Positions 35,901 through 45,146 are shown, numbered from the stretch's first letter. The stretch is DNA of 64,000 nucleotides from BQJU01 sp965229635 (GCA_965229635.1 OZ245894.1:3286001-3350000); one strand, 5' to 3'. Made by a program: numbers and translations. Notes: a model not told the origin generated them from the sequence alone.

Positions 35901-36848
35901 ATGCCTAATCCATTTCAACCCTTTTTTGACCAACAGCCCTTCGTTGTACTTGATGGAGCGCTGGCTACAGAACTGGAGCGGCACGGAGCAGACCTAAAGG
36001 ACGATTTATGGTCGGCGAAGGTACTGGTGGAAAACCCTGAATTGATCTATCAGGTGCACCTGGATTACCTCAAGGCCGGTGCGGATGTGATCACTACGGC
36101 CAGCTATCAGGCTTCTTTTCCAGGCTTTCGCCAAAAGGGCATTGATCAAAAACAAGCGGAAAAATTATTACAGTTGAGTATAGACCTGGCACGACGAGCC
36201 GTTGACGATTTTTGGCAAGAGCCAACCCATCAAAAAGGGCGGTTAAAACCTTTGGTTGCTGCCTCCATTGGTCCGTACGGAGCCTTTCTGGCTGATGGCT
36301 CGGAATACCGGGGTGATTATGGCGTTTTCGCAAAAGTGCTGGACAATTTCCATCGGCCGCGTGTTGAATTTTTGGCGAAAGCCGGAGCCGATGTGTTGGC
36401 ATTTGAAACGGTGCCTTCGGCAATGGAAGCGGAAGTGCTGTTTCACATAATGAGTGGTTTTGATAATTTAAAATACTGGATATCTTTTAGTTGTAAAAAT
36501 AGTAACTGCATTGTTGATGGTTCAAGATTGTCATTTGTAATCAAACCTTTTACTACAACTTCCAGTGTTGTGGCCATCGGCATCAACTGCACGGCACCCC
36601 AATACATCACCGGATTATTAAAGGAAGCAAAAGCGGTTACTGACAAGCTCTTAATGATTTATCCCAACAGTGGCGAGGGCTGGGATGCTGAACATCATTG
36701 CTGGGTTGATATACAGGGAACACTTACTTTGGCCCAACAAGCCACGGATTGGCATCAGGCTGGTGCGCGGATCATTGGCGGCTGTTGCCGAACGAGTCCT
36801 GAGGACATCCATGAGCTACGACAGGTGATGGCTACAATGGCACCGTGA
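35901..36848 (+). CDS. mmuM: Homocysteine S-methyltransferase
   Basis: A soluble 315-aa enzyme of the MmuM family, transferring a methyl group from S-methylmethionine (or S-adenosylmethionine) to homocysteine to make methionine. Family features are LDGALATELERHGADL at the start, DVITTASYQASFPGF, the zinc-ligand cysteine in GINCTAPQ and the paired cysteines in IIGGCCRTSP near the C-terminus. Length is normal for the family. Its last 17 bases overlap the convergent GNAT gene. Confidence 0.92.
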   Translation: MPNPFQPFFDQQPFVVLDGALATELERHGADLKDDLWSAKVLVENPELIYQVHLDYLKAGADVITTASYQASFPGFRQKGIDQKQAEKLLQLSIDLARRAVDDFWQEPTHQKGRLKPLVAASIGPYGAFLADGSEYRGDYGVFAKVLDNFHRPRVEFLAKAGADVLAFETVPSAMEAEVLFHIMSGFDNLKYWISFSCKNSNCIVDGSRLSFVIKPFTTTSSVVAIGINCTAPQYITGLLKEAKAVTDKLLMIYPNSGEGWDAEHHCWVDIQGTLTLAQQATDWHQAGARIIGGCCRTSPEDIHELRQVMATMAP

Positions 36849-37314
36849 TTTCCATGCGCTCATTGTAATAACGAAATCCCTGTTTATGGAAAAAGGCTCC
36901 AGCTTCCTCATTCAGCGTCCAGTGATCGAGCTGCACCAGGTCGATGTCTAAATTGAAAGCCAATTCCAGCGCCCTGGCGATAAGTTTTTGTCCTACCCCT
37001 TTATTGCGATGGTTGACATCAACCGCAATCTGATCCACGTAGACGGATTTACCGGCGTACTGAAAGGCATTGTCGGCCCGGTACTTGATGACACAGAGTA
37101 CATAGCCCACCGGCTCCGCGTCGAGATAAGCCACAAAGGCGTAGACATCTCGATTGGCCATCACCTTTTTGGTGATCTCGTGAATGCCTTCGTACTCATA
37201 GGGCTTGAAAAAATGGGGAAACAGCTGATGGTGCAGCGTTTGCACCGGCTCGTTGAGGCGGGCGATAAGGGCGGGGTCTTCGCACTCTCTGATATCGATA
37301 AATGGATCTGGCAT
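36832..37314 (-). CDS. GNAT-family N-acetyltransferase
   Basis: A 160-aa acetyltransferase. The acetyl-CoA loop is visible as VDVNHRNKGVGQKLIARALE (the Q/RxxGxG/A motif is RNKGVG), with the preceding strand KSVYVDQIAV and a C-terminal FFHKQGFRYYNERMEI. Acceptor substrate unknown. It lies 8 bases after asnS on the same strand and is probably cotranscribed with it. Its end overlaps mmuM tail-to-tail. Confidence 0.88.
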   Translation of the reverse strand: MPDPFIDIRECEDPALIARLNEPVQTLHHQLFPHFFKPYEYEGIHEITKKVMANRDVYAFVAYLDAEPVGYVLCVIKYRADNAFQYAGKSVYVDQIAVDVNHRNKGVGQKLIARALELAFNLDIDLVQLDHWTLNEEAGAFFHKQGFRYYNERMEITVPL

Positions 37315-37322
37315 TTAATAGC

Positions 37323-38756
37323 TTAAAACTCCGCCGTCTTTGGTGCACGGGGGAATGGAATCACGTCGCGGATGTTGCTCATGCCGGTGATGAACAGTAC
37401 CATGCGCTCAAAACCTAGTCCAAATCCGGCGTGTGGTGCACCACCAAATTTGCGCAGATCTAGGAACCATGATAGTTCTTCTTCCGGAATATTCATCTCG
37501 TGCATACGTTTTTCGAGCATTTCCAGGCGCTCCTCACGCTGAGAACCACCAATCACCTCTCCGATATATGGGAAGAGTACGTCCATGGCAGCTACGGTTT
37601 TGCCATCATCGTTTTGGCGCATGTAGAAGGCCTTGATATCCTTCGGATAATCGCGAACAATAACTGGCTTTTTGAACTTCTTCTCCACCAGATAGCGCTC
37701 GTGCTCGGATTGCAGGTCTTCGCCCCAAACCGGCTCGTATTCAAAACGTCCTTTCTTGAAATCCTTGGAGCCGCGCAGAATATTGATCGCCTCGCTGTAG
37801 GTAATGCGTTCAAAATCGTTGTCCACTACAAAGCGCAGCATTTCTACCAATGGCATCGGGCGGCGCTTTTCTTTTGGCATGTTCTTTTCCAACTGCTGAA
37901 TGCGCTGATCCAAAAAGGCCAGATCATCCGGATAGTTGTCCAGCACATAGTTGATCAGGTACTTCACAAAATCCTCGGCCAGGTCCATGTCATCGTGGAT
38001 ATCGAAGAAAGCCACTTCCGGTTCGATCATCCAGAACTCTGCCAGGTGGCGGGAGGTGTTGGAGTTTTCGGCGCGGAAGGTTGGTCCAAAAGTGTACACT
38101 TTGCCCAAGGCCAGGGCTGCAATTTCCGCTTGTAGCTGCCCGGAAACAGTTAGGTTGGTCGGTTTACCAAAAAAATCCTGTTTCCAGTCAATATCTCCTT
38201 CCTCGGTGCGTGGAGGATTTCCTACATCCAGTGTGGTCACCTGAAACATCTCACCGGCTCCCTCGGCATCACTACCGGTGATAATGGGAGAGTGGATATA
38301 ATAATAGCCGCGATCGTTGTAGTATTTGTGAATCGCGTAGGCAATGGCGTGGCGAATGCGGAATACTGCACTAAAGGTGTTGGTTCGCATACGGAAGTGG
38401 GCGTTTTCCCGCAAAAACTCCATCGACTGGCTCTTTGCCTGCAACGGGTATTTTTCCAGGTTGGTTTCCCCCAGTATTTCGATGGTGTCGGCCAGCACTT
38501 CAACACTTTGTCCGGCGCCCTGGCTTTCTACCAACTGGCCAGTAGCTTTGATACAAGCGTGGAAATTGATCTTTCTTACGACACTTTCTTCGATCTTATC
38601 ACCATCCACTACGACCTGCAAAGTTTTCATGCAGGAGCCATCGTTCAAGGCAATGAATTTGGTGTTTCTAAAGGCTCTTACCCAGCCCATTACCGTTACT
38701 TCCTGCCCGATCTGGGGCTCCGCGAGTACTTTTGCAATTTCCGTACGCTTATCCAT
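37323..38756 (-). CDS. asnS: Asparaginyl-tRNA synthetase
   Basis: Class IIb aminoacyl-tRNA synthetase of 477 aa that charges tRNA-Asn. The N-terminal OB-fold anticodon domain is seen in VTVMGWVRAFRNTKFIALND. Motif 2 is FRAENSNTSRHLAEFWMIEP and motif 3 GFGLGFERMVLFITG. The FRAENSNTSRHLxEFxMIEPE form marks AsnRS rather than AspRS or LysRS. Length is normal. A 10-bp-arm palindrome sits upstream at 38787. Confidence 0.96.
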   Translation of the reverse strand: MDKRTEIAKVLAEPQIGQEVTVMGWVRAFRNTKFIALNDGSCMKTLQVVVDGDKIEESVVRKINFHACIKATGQLVESQGAGQSVEVLADTIEILGETNLEKYPLQAKSQSMEFLRENAHFRMRTNTFSAVFRIRHAIAYAIHKYYNDRGYYYIHSPIITGSDAEGAGEMFQVTTLDVGNPPRTEEGDIDWKQDFFGKPTNLTVSGQLQAEIAALALGKVYTFGPTFRAENSNTSRHLAEFWMIEPEVAFFDIHDDMDLAEDFVKYLINYVLDNYPDDLAFLDQRIQQLEKNMPKEKRRPMPLVEMLRFVVDNDFERITYSEAINILRGSKDFKKGRFEYEPVWGEDLQSEHERYLVEKKFKKPVIVRDYPKDIKAFYMRQNDDGKTVAAMDVLFPYIGEVIGGSQREERLEMLEKRMHEMNIPEEELSWFLDLRKFGGAPHAGFGLGFERMVLFITGMSNIRDVIPFPRAPKTAEF

Positions 38757-38786
38757 TTTTAGTTGTTTATTGCTGTATCCAATCCC

Positions 38787-38808
38787 GTTGAACTAAAATT
38801 AGTTCAAC
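38787..38808. promoter_or_regulatory. Perfect palindrome upstream of asnS
   Basis: GTTGAACTAA and TTAGTTCAAC are exact complements separated by AA, 31 bases before the asnS start codon. It could be a repressor site or a leader hairpin. No regulator is identified. Confidence 0.6.
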
Positions 38809-38853
38809 CTAGACGCATTTTTTTTGAAGTCGCGAAGATAGCCAGATTATCGG

Positions 38854-38894
38854 TTACTGACAAATTTTGTGGGAATACTAAAATTTGTCAGTAA
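38854..38894. repeat. Inverted repeat between the caspase gene and asnS
   Basis: Fifteen-base perfect arms (TTACTGACAAATTTT and its complement) surround an 11-base loop, and the match extends three more bases with one mismatch. It lies 30 bases after the caspase-like gene's stop. No T-tract is present on the minus strand, so it is a weak terminator at best; an operator for asnS is the alternative. Confidence 0.6.
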
Positions 38895-38924
38895 ACGCTA
38901 TTTCTTGTTGATAGTGAATGAGGA

Positions 38925-40595
38925 TTAATTTTTTACGCAACGGCAGGAATAGGCTATCTTTTTGGCTGAAGAAGTGGTTTGATAATAAACGGCCTTACTT
39001 GAACTGAAAGCAATCGTCTTGTGATTTCGGTTTTTATCAAACGAACCGGTCCAGTAGTTGCCGAACTGCCCCAGATCAGAGTAATCACTGCTGTAGCGCT
39101 TCATGCCCCCATAGGTGGCATTGAAACCACTATTGCCGCCCTGACCAAGTTGTTGCCCGGCTTTTTGACCGTAGTCATCAGAGTCTTCATCAACTCCGCC
39201 ATAAACTTTGATCATTGCTCTCCATTCCTCACCGGAAGGCAAATGCCAGCCTTCACCCAGGCTTTCACAGGCTCTGACGGCAGCTTCGTATTCGTACAGA
39301 CGGCCATATTTTTCGCAGTTGGCATCATTGTTCTGGTAGCAATAAGAATTGTTGATAGGCGTATTCAGGTTTTGCATCATCCACATTTGGCCGTTTAGTT
39401 GCTTGATCGGGTAGACAATGGCGGATTTGGGATCGGCAACGGTGTTGGCCATTGCGCCGGGGAGTTTGGTGTCGCTCACTTTTTTCTTACCCTCCATTCT
39501 CACCTCAAGGCCTTGATTTTGGACGTATTGCACCAGACTACCGCTGTAATCCACCACATGCGGATAGTGATCATCCAGTGTGATTTCAATTGCTTCGCCG
39601 GGTTTGACGACAATGGTAAATGCACCCCCACTCCCACTTGTAGCAGTTCTGTTGGTACCCACTACCCTGATTTTGGCGCCACCTCGGACCTGTCCGTTGC
39701 TATCAAAGACCTGACCTTTGACGGAAGTCAGTTGCGGAGCAGTTATGGGAGGTTCATTCCTTACAGGTGGGGTAAAGGTTGGTGTATTTCCGGTGCGGGC
39801 AATGAAGAGAAAGTTTCCTCCCGGTTCACTGGTACCAAATTCTCCCGAGCGTGGCTTTGGGGTGGCGACTTCCATAAAGCCCTGCAATTCGGTAAAGGTC
39901 AGTACATTATCATTGATGCCGTAGCTGCGCAATCCTTTGAGCATGTGCTCCGTAAACGGGCTGTAGTTTCGACCATCGGGGGTGCGTTCCTTGCCACCGG
40001 AGGTAATGTATAGCCGCGAGCGGGGCTTGAGGGAGCGTTGGATAAACAACTCATTACCCATATCGGCCATACTGCCGGTCGGGCGGGATCTTTCCAGTGC
40101 AATGTCTTCGTCAAAAGTGCCGGAATAACAGGCGTCGATGGCCAATAAAATATGATTACAGGGAATATTATCCACAATACGCTCCAGGCGAGTATGCGGA
40201 ATGTAGGTATCCTGAAAAGGATCACTCAGCAAGCCATCTTTGGGAATAAAAAAGCCTTCACTGGTCCCTTCGCGAAAATCTCCGTGGCCGGAAATGAAAA
40301 TGAATAGCTGGTTGTCATCACCGTAAGTGAGGGTACGGTATTTTTCAAGGACGGTATAAATTTCGTTTCGCCGCGGATTGACCACCACCTCAGTGCTAAA
40401 ATGGTATTCTTCCTTTAATTCTTTGGCTAAAGTCTGTGCATCAGATACCGGATTGCGCAGGTCGGTCCAATGATCATAATCTTGCACAGCAATGAAAAGG
40501 GCATAATCTTTACCGGTGCGCAAATTCATTTCGGTGTTGGGAAAAGAAAGTCCAAGCACCAGGGGCAGACAAAATAACCACAGGCTTTTTTTCAT
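38925..40595 (-). CDS. Exported caspase-like (C14) protease with FISUMP domain
   Basis: A 556-aa exported protein; signal peptide MKKSLWLFCLPLVLGLSFPN. Residues ~28-270 are a caspase/metacaspase-type peptidase with catalytic His104 in ISGHGDF and Cys156 in IDACYSG. Residues ~295-370 are a carboxypeptidase-regulatory-like beta domain (VKGQVFDSNGQVRGGAKIRV). The C-terminus is a FISUMP (Fibrobacter major paralogous) domain: NGQMWMMQNLN, YGRLYEYEAA, GWHLPSGEEW, CRCVKN. Export and the adhesion-like tail imply action in the periplasm or at the surface. It is last in a four-gene cluster with the CHAT protease, anti-sigma-like and sigma-like genes. Confidence 0.87.
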   Translation of the reverse strand: MKKSLWLFCLPLVLGLSFPNTEMNLRTGKDYALFIAVQDYDHWTDLRNPVSDAQTLAKELKEEYHFSTEVVVNPRRNEIYTVLEKYRTLTYGDDNQLFIFISGHGDFREGTSEGFFIPKDGLLSDPFQDTYIPHTRLERIVDNIPCNHILLAIDACYSGTFDEDIALERSRPTGSMADMGNELFIQRSLKPRSRLYITSGGKERTPDGRNYSPFTEHMLKGLRSYGINDNVLTFTELQGFMEVATPKPRSGEFGTSEPGGNFLFIARTGNTPTFTPPVRNEPPITAPQLTSVKGQVFDSNGQVRGGAKIRVVGTNRTATSGSGGAFTIVVKPGEAIEITLDDHYPHVVDYSGSLVQYVQNQGLEVRMEGKKKVSDTKLPGAMANTVADPKSAIVYPIKQLNGQMWMMQNLNTPINNSYCYQNNDANCEKYGRLYEYEAAVRACESLGEGWHLPSGEEWRAMIKVYGGVDEDSDDYGQKAGQQLGQGGNSGFNATYGGMKRYSSDYSDLGQFGNYWTGSFDKNRNHKTIAFSSSKAVYYQTTSSAKKIAYSCRCVKN

Positions 40596-40670
40596 TTTTT
40601 TGGGATTGTAGAGTATGTTTAAAGTTCATCCTTCGGGCTAAAAATAGTCCTTTCGGAAAATCGATGCAAA

Positions 40671-43379
40671 TTAGTGTCCATTGAGAATGAAACTGCTCCA
40701 GATCTTTGGATTGGCCGTACCCTTATCATTGATCAGGTTCAATTTTGCTTTGCGCAATGCTTCCGCAGCGGGTTTTTCCCGTAGTAGTTCCTTATAAAAA
40801 TCGCTCATCAATGCGGCGGCGTAGCGGTCGTACACATTCCACAACGTGCTTAGTACATTTTTGGCTCCAGCCACCTGAAAAGCACGGGTCAGAGACAACA
40901 TGCCTTCACCCGGTGCAAAATCTCCTTTGCCGCTTTCACAACTGCTCAACACCACCAGATCGGCATTCAACTCCAACGGATAGATTTCCGGAAGGTAGAG
41001 AATGCCATCTTCGGCCTCACCTTTGGCCTGAAAAAAGGCCACTCCGGACAATTCACTGTCGGCGCGATTCACAAAGCTATGAGTGGCCAGGTGAATCAAT
41101 CGGTAATTGGAGGCTTCTTCCTTAAATGCCGTTTCGGTTGCCTGATCAGAAAAGTAGGCTTGGGCTGCTGTCTTTTTATTCGCAAACAACTCCAGGATGT
41201 TACGAACCTCTTGCTCGGAATGCAACAGTGGTTGGAAAAGTCGACCATCTGGAGAGACGGCCCTTATGGCTGGATTGACCTGATAGAGCGTATCAAACAA
41301 GAAGCGATTGGATTCAAGAATGTAGCTTCCCATCGAGTCCCTGGCAAAAATGGGCGCCATGGCCAGCAACGGCTCCTGCTCGGTGATGGGCTGGGGTGGA
41401 GTAGGGGTCAGCAACTGCCCGGCAAAGGGGGTGTACTGAATGGAAAAATCCTTGATCAGATAATCTAGCTTGTGGTACCTGATCTTCTTGTCCCTGTCGA
41501 TCTCCTTGGTTAATAATGTTTCAAAGGGAATCTGGTGAAGCTTATCGTGGGGAATAATGATCAGGTTTTGGCTATGTTTAAATACCTTATCAACTGGTGC
41601 CAATAACCTCTGGTACAATTGGTAGCCGCTATCGGCTAGCTTTTTGGCCTGGAGTTTTTGGATAGCTACCAGGAAGTCATCAATGGCCTGATCCAGATCA
41701 GCGACCTCCCCCTGATTTTCCAGCTTGGAATATACACCAGGACTGGCTTTCCCTTTGGCTACTAACCCTTTCCAACTGGTATTAAATTGTTTGAATTCCG
41801 GCCCAGTGACTGTCTTTTTGGGTAAACGGACAGTCTGAACATTGTCGGAGCTAACGGCAAAAATATAGTAATCATCTACTCCCAGAAAGTATTCAATCAA
41901 GGAGGTTTTTTCGTCCAGCATTTGCTGAAGTTCTGCTATGGTTGGGCTCGTAATCGCAAAGAGCGCTTCGTAATAATTGGGCTGCTCTATGGCCACCTTT
42001 TGCAAAAAGTTCTGGTATTTTTCGTAGGCATCCACCTTCAGCTTGCGTTGCACAGCATTGGTAGGATCAAGCACCAACAAGGCTTCTTCCTGCCGCAGTT
42101 GATTTTTGAGTGCTTGTTCCTGCTGCACCAGTTTTGGGTACTTTATAGCCAGGTCTCCCACATTCATGCGCTGTATGCGCAGTAAGTTTGCACGGCTGGC
42201 TTCTGCCAAATAAAATGCCCGTTCCTGGTATTCGTAACCGCCCGTGAGCTGAAACAATTCCAGTGCAGCCATGATTCCGGTTTCGAAAACGGGGTGCAGC
42301 TGCTCCAACAGCTTGAGCTGCGTGGCATCGCCATAACGCAGGTTTAGCTCGTGGCTGAGCACCTCAACGGCATGTTCACAAGTGCTTAATGCCTCTGCCA
42401 ATGTCGCTTCGTCGGGAGCGTTTAGTTGCAGTAAAGCTTTGAGTTGCCAGGCTTCCGCCAATAAAATCCCGTCCAGAGCCGAAGCTTCCGTCATCGGCCC
42501 CATTTGTCCGGCGGGGAGTATTTTTTCCAGCGCTGCGCTGACTTGCACTTGTGCCATCACCGGGTCATCTTGCTGTAAGGCAATCTTTGCCAGGTGCAAT
42601 TTGGTGCGGATCAATTCGGGGTGGTAATCGCCGTAGGCCAATTGAAAGGTACCCTCGGCTTGATGGTAAAAGTCGGTAGCCTGTTCCGGGTCACTTTCGC
42701 TGTAAAGTAGTCCCAATGCAGTGTAAAGTTTGCCCAACTGATCCCGGCGATCCGGGGAGCGTTTGGCAATAGCCAACCCTTTCTCCAATGCCTGGCGCGC
42801 CTTTTCGGGTTTACCCCAATCCAGGTAAAGTGTGCCCACATTGTAGAAGTTGGTGGCCAGATCGGGGTGGTCATCACCTAGTTCGATTTCCAGAACCTCC
42901 CTGGCCTGCTCATATCCTTTCAGGGCTTTTTCATAATTGCCCAAAGCCTGTTGGGCGGAAGCCATATACCCCATGGTCAAGGCAAAGCTCTGTGGATTTT
43001 CAATGGGTAGATTATAAGCGGTGTAGAGCAGATCAACAGCGCGTTCATAATCTCCCATCAGGAGGTGAATGGTGCCTTCGCGCATATAATTTTCGGAAAT
43101 ATTCTCGGAATGGATCTGATCGCGAATAGTATGTGATCGGTCATTGGCCGCCAGCGCCCCTCGATAATCCCCCAGTTGCATATAATTGTAGCTGATCAGA
43201 AAGTAAGCCTGCGCGATATCGAAATACCGATCCGGGTGATCCTCAATAAATTGCTCCAGCAAGGTGGTAGAGGCCAGATATTGATTGTCTTCGCTCAAAC
43301 GGGTAGCGGTATCCAGGATAGGCTGTCCCTGTAGTTGACCAACCGATATTAGCAGTGTGATGAACAATAGTTTCTTCAT
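40671..43379 (-). CDS. Exported TPR-CHAT domain protease
   Basis: A 902-aa protein with signal peptide MKKLLFITLLISVGQLQGQ. Residues ~20-400 are tetratricopeptide repeats (AQAYFLISYNYMQLGDYRGA; ATNFYNVGTLYLDWGKPEKA). Coiled helices follow, then a C-terminal CHAT peptidase (caspase/separase clan) with catalytic His ~767 in IHLATHS and Cys ~814 in VVLSSCESGKGD, followed by GMLSLTRAFQVAGAKNVLST. All catalytic signatures are intact. TPR-CHAT proteins are usually triggered by partner binding; here export places the event outside the cytoplasm. It precedes the caspase-like gene by 75 bases. Confidence 0.9.
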   Translation of the reverse strand: MKKLLFITLLISVGQLQGQPILDTATRLSEDNQYLASTTLLEQFIEDHPDRYFDIAQAYFLISYNYMQLGDYRGALAANDRSHTIRDQIHSENISENYMREGTIHLLMGDYERAVDLLYTAYNLPIENPQSFALTMGYMASAQQALGNYEKALKGYEQAREVLEIELGDDHPDLATNFYNVGTLYLDWGKPEKARQALEKGLAIAKRSPDRRDQLGKLYTALGLLYSESDPEQATDFYHQAEGTFQLAYGDYHPELIRTKLHLAKIALQQDDPVMAQVQVSAALEKILPAGQMGPMTEASALDGILLAEAWQLKALLQLNAPDEATLAEALSTCEHAVEVLSHELNLRYGDATQLKLLEQLHPVFETGIMAALELFQLTGGYEYQERAFYLAEASRANLLRIQRMNVGDLAIKYPKLVQQEQALKNQLRQEEALLVLDPTNAVQRKLKVDAYEKYQNFLQKVAIEQPNYYEALFAITSPTIAELQQMLDEKTSLIEYFLGVDDYYIFAVSSDNVQTVRLPKKTVTGPEFKQFNTSWKGLVAKGKASPGVYSKLENQGEVADLDQAIDDFLVAIQKLQAKKLADSGYQLYQRLLAPVDKVFKHSQNLIIIPHDKLHQIPFETLLTKEIDRDKKIRYHKLDYLIKDFSIQYTPFAGQLLTPTPPQPITEQEPLLAMAPIFARDSMGSYILESNRFLFDTLYQVNPAIRAVSPDGRLFQPLLHSEQEVRNILELFANKKTAAQAYFSDQATETAFKEEASNYRLIHLATHSFVNRADSELSGVAFFQAKGEAEDGILYLPEIYPLELNADLVVLSSCESGKGDFAPGEGMLSLTRAFQVAGAKNVLSTLWNVYDRYAAALMSDFYKELLREKPAAEALRKAKLNLINDKGTANPKIWSSFILNGH

Positions 43380-43426
43380 TACAATTCCTTATGCTTTAGA
43401 TATCCATTTACCTCTGTAGAACAACT

Positions 43427-44236
43427 CTATTGACGATCCACCCAAAATTTCCCCACGTAGACCAGCTCATCGGGTGTTTCCAGTTTCCAGTAATAGAGCC
43501 CCGGATCGAGTGGTCGTTTCAGGACATACAGTGGGTTGTTGGGAGTGGACTGGAGTAGGATTTCTTCTCGATTATTTAGCAATATAAGGGTCAAAGGTAC
43601 AGTTTCCTGAGCATTCCATTCAAAAATTATTTGGTCCTGACTTTCGAATTCGGCTTTATTAGCGGGACGACTTACCGTCAAATTACCGGCTCTAACTATT
43701 TCTCCGGCAAAAGCCTCCAGTGCTTCATCTGGTAAGAAGTTAGCGGCATAAAGCTCACTGGATGGTATTGATTCTGTCTTTGGGTTTTCCTGTTTTCTAG
43801 CTGGTTTTTCCGCTGTAGTATCGATGGAGGCAACCGGTCTTTGCTTCACACTATCCACGGGTTGGGGAGAAGGGGCTTCATTTGGTACAGCAGTATTCTC
43901 GGAAGGTCGTTGAATCTGCTGTTTCCATAGGAAATAGGCCAGTGGAATCAGCAATAACACCAGGGCAAAGCGCCACGGAAGGAGCCTGGATCGGGGCTCA
44001 CCATCTTCGGGTACGGCAATATTGGAAGGAATATCCGCCAGAACCCGGTACAATTCAATAGACTGCTGATGGCATTGGGTGCATTCCTGTATGTGGCCAA
44101 CAATATCAGTTTTTACGGCCTCATCTCTGGTGATTTCCGAATGCTCACCACTTTCCTGCTCCAACAGGTATTCCACATACCAGCTGATGCCTTCCTTGTT
44201 CAGATGTCCCTCCTCGTTAAAATGTATTGATTCCAT
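43427..44236 (-). CDS. Anti-sigma-like membrane protein with HX3CX2C zinc motif
   Basis: A 269-aa protein. The N-terminal cytoplasmic part has the zinc-binding anti-sigma motif His48-x3-Cys52-x2-Cys55 (VGHIQECTQCHQQ). One membrane segment follows (~residues 88-105, FALVLLLIPLAYFLW), then a proline/glutamate-rich linker and a beta-sandwich-like C-terminal domain (IIFEWNAQETVPLTLILLNN ... LYYWKLE). This layout fits a sensor that holds a sigma factor until an envelope signal arrives. It lies 43 bases after the sigma-like gene and 47 before the CHAT gene. Confidence 0.82.
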   Translation of the reverse strand: MESIHFNEEGHLNKEGISWYVEYLLEQESGEHSEITRDEAVKTDIVGHIQECTQCHQQSIELYRVLADIPSNIAVPEDGEPRSRLLPWRFALVLLLIPLAYFLWKQQIQRPSENTAVPNEAPSPQPVDSVKQRPVASIDTTAEKPARKQENPKTESIPSSELYAANFLPDEALEAFAGEIVRAGNLTVSRPANKAEFESQDQIIFEWNAQETVPLTLILLNNREEILLQSTPNNPLYVLKRPLDPGLYYWKLETPDELVYVGKFWVDRQ

Positions 44237-44279
44237 ATTGCTTTATATGCACTTCCGCTCTGGAAACGGAATTTTTGTG

Positions 44280-45146
44280 CTAAACTTTAACATTCTCGAA
44301 CCCGTCCTGATCAAAATAGTACTGTAATAATAACTTTATCGATTGCCGCGAGTGCGCCGATACCGGAGGATCGCCGTTCAACAAAACGATCAATTGATCA
44401 ATAATATTGACTACCCATTTGCGCAGGGAGTCCGCGGTATTGCTTTTGTTTTCTACCAGATTGAATAAATCGATCAGCAGGCCGTACACTTGCTGGTCGT
44501 TCATTTGGTCATAAGGTGTAAACAGTTTGGCTTTGATCGCCTCAATGGCTTCCCTGGTTTTCGGGCTTTGGTAGAATTGAATATCAGGCTGAGCCAATAA
44601 AAAGCGTACCCAGGCTTTTAAACATAATTGTCCTTTGTATTGATCGCTTTGCAGGCCTTTAAGTGCTGCCTGTAATCGCAGCAATTCATCTTTGATCACC
44701 AACTGCTCATGGGCATTGCCCTTGCTATCGACATGTTGCAATAAATGATCTTCGCCAAGTATCTGTGCCTGACGTCTTTGCTGTCGGCAGATTTCCAGGC
44801 AGGTATTGTACACTACCTTGGCAAAATAGGTGCGTAGCAGGACTGTCCCTCTGTAATGCTCCTGGATTTTCTGCATCTTTTGTTCCAGCAGCCGCAGGTT
44901 GATCTCCTGCACAACTTCCATTTTCTCATTGGCCGAAAAAAAACCGCGCAAGATAAATTTAGCCACCGTGGCCTCCACAATGTATTGATAGTGAGTGAGT
45001 AGTCGGCCCGGAGACTCCTCTAGCCAATTAATTTCCGTGCTGTTTTGCGCGTTTTCCAAAGTGCTTTTTGTTAAAAAAACTTTAAAAGAAAAAAAAATCT
45101 TCCGTTTGGGGCTTCCCTTGGTGTATAAGTCAACGAAAGTAGCCAA
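44280..45146 (-). CDS. Sigma-70-family-like protein (ECF region 2-like)
   Basis: A protein of up to 288 aa. Residues ~50-125 resemble sigma region 2: a helix around VAKFILRGFFSANEKMEVVQ, EINLRLLEQ, then TYFAKVVYNTCLEICRQQRR as in ECF factors (region 2.4-like basic end). I cannot see a convincing region 4 helix-turn-helix in the C-terminal half, which looks helical and divergent. The start is uncertain: TTG 45146 is the longest form, but the first ~30 codons cross poly-A/T runs, and TTG 45059 (ENAQNSTEINW) would be more usual. First gene of the cluster with the anti-sigma-like, CHAT and caspase-like genes. Confidence 0.68.
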   Translation of the reverse strand: MATFVDLYTKGSPKRKIFFSFKVFLTKSTLENAQNSTEINWLEESPGRLLTHYQYIVEATVAKFILRGFFSANEKMEVVQEINLRLLEQKMQKIQEHYRGTVLLRTYFAKVVYNTCLEICRQQRRQAQILGEDHLLQHVDSKGNAHEQLVIKDELLRLQAALKGLQSDQYKGQLCLKAWVRFLLAQPDIQFYQSPKTREAIEAIKAKLFTPYDQMNDQQVYGLLIDLFNLVENKSNTADSLRKWVVNIIDQLIVLLNGDPPVSAHSRQSIKLLLQYYFDQDGFENVKV

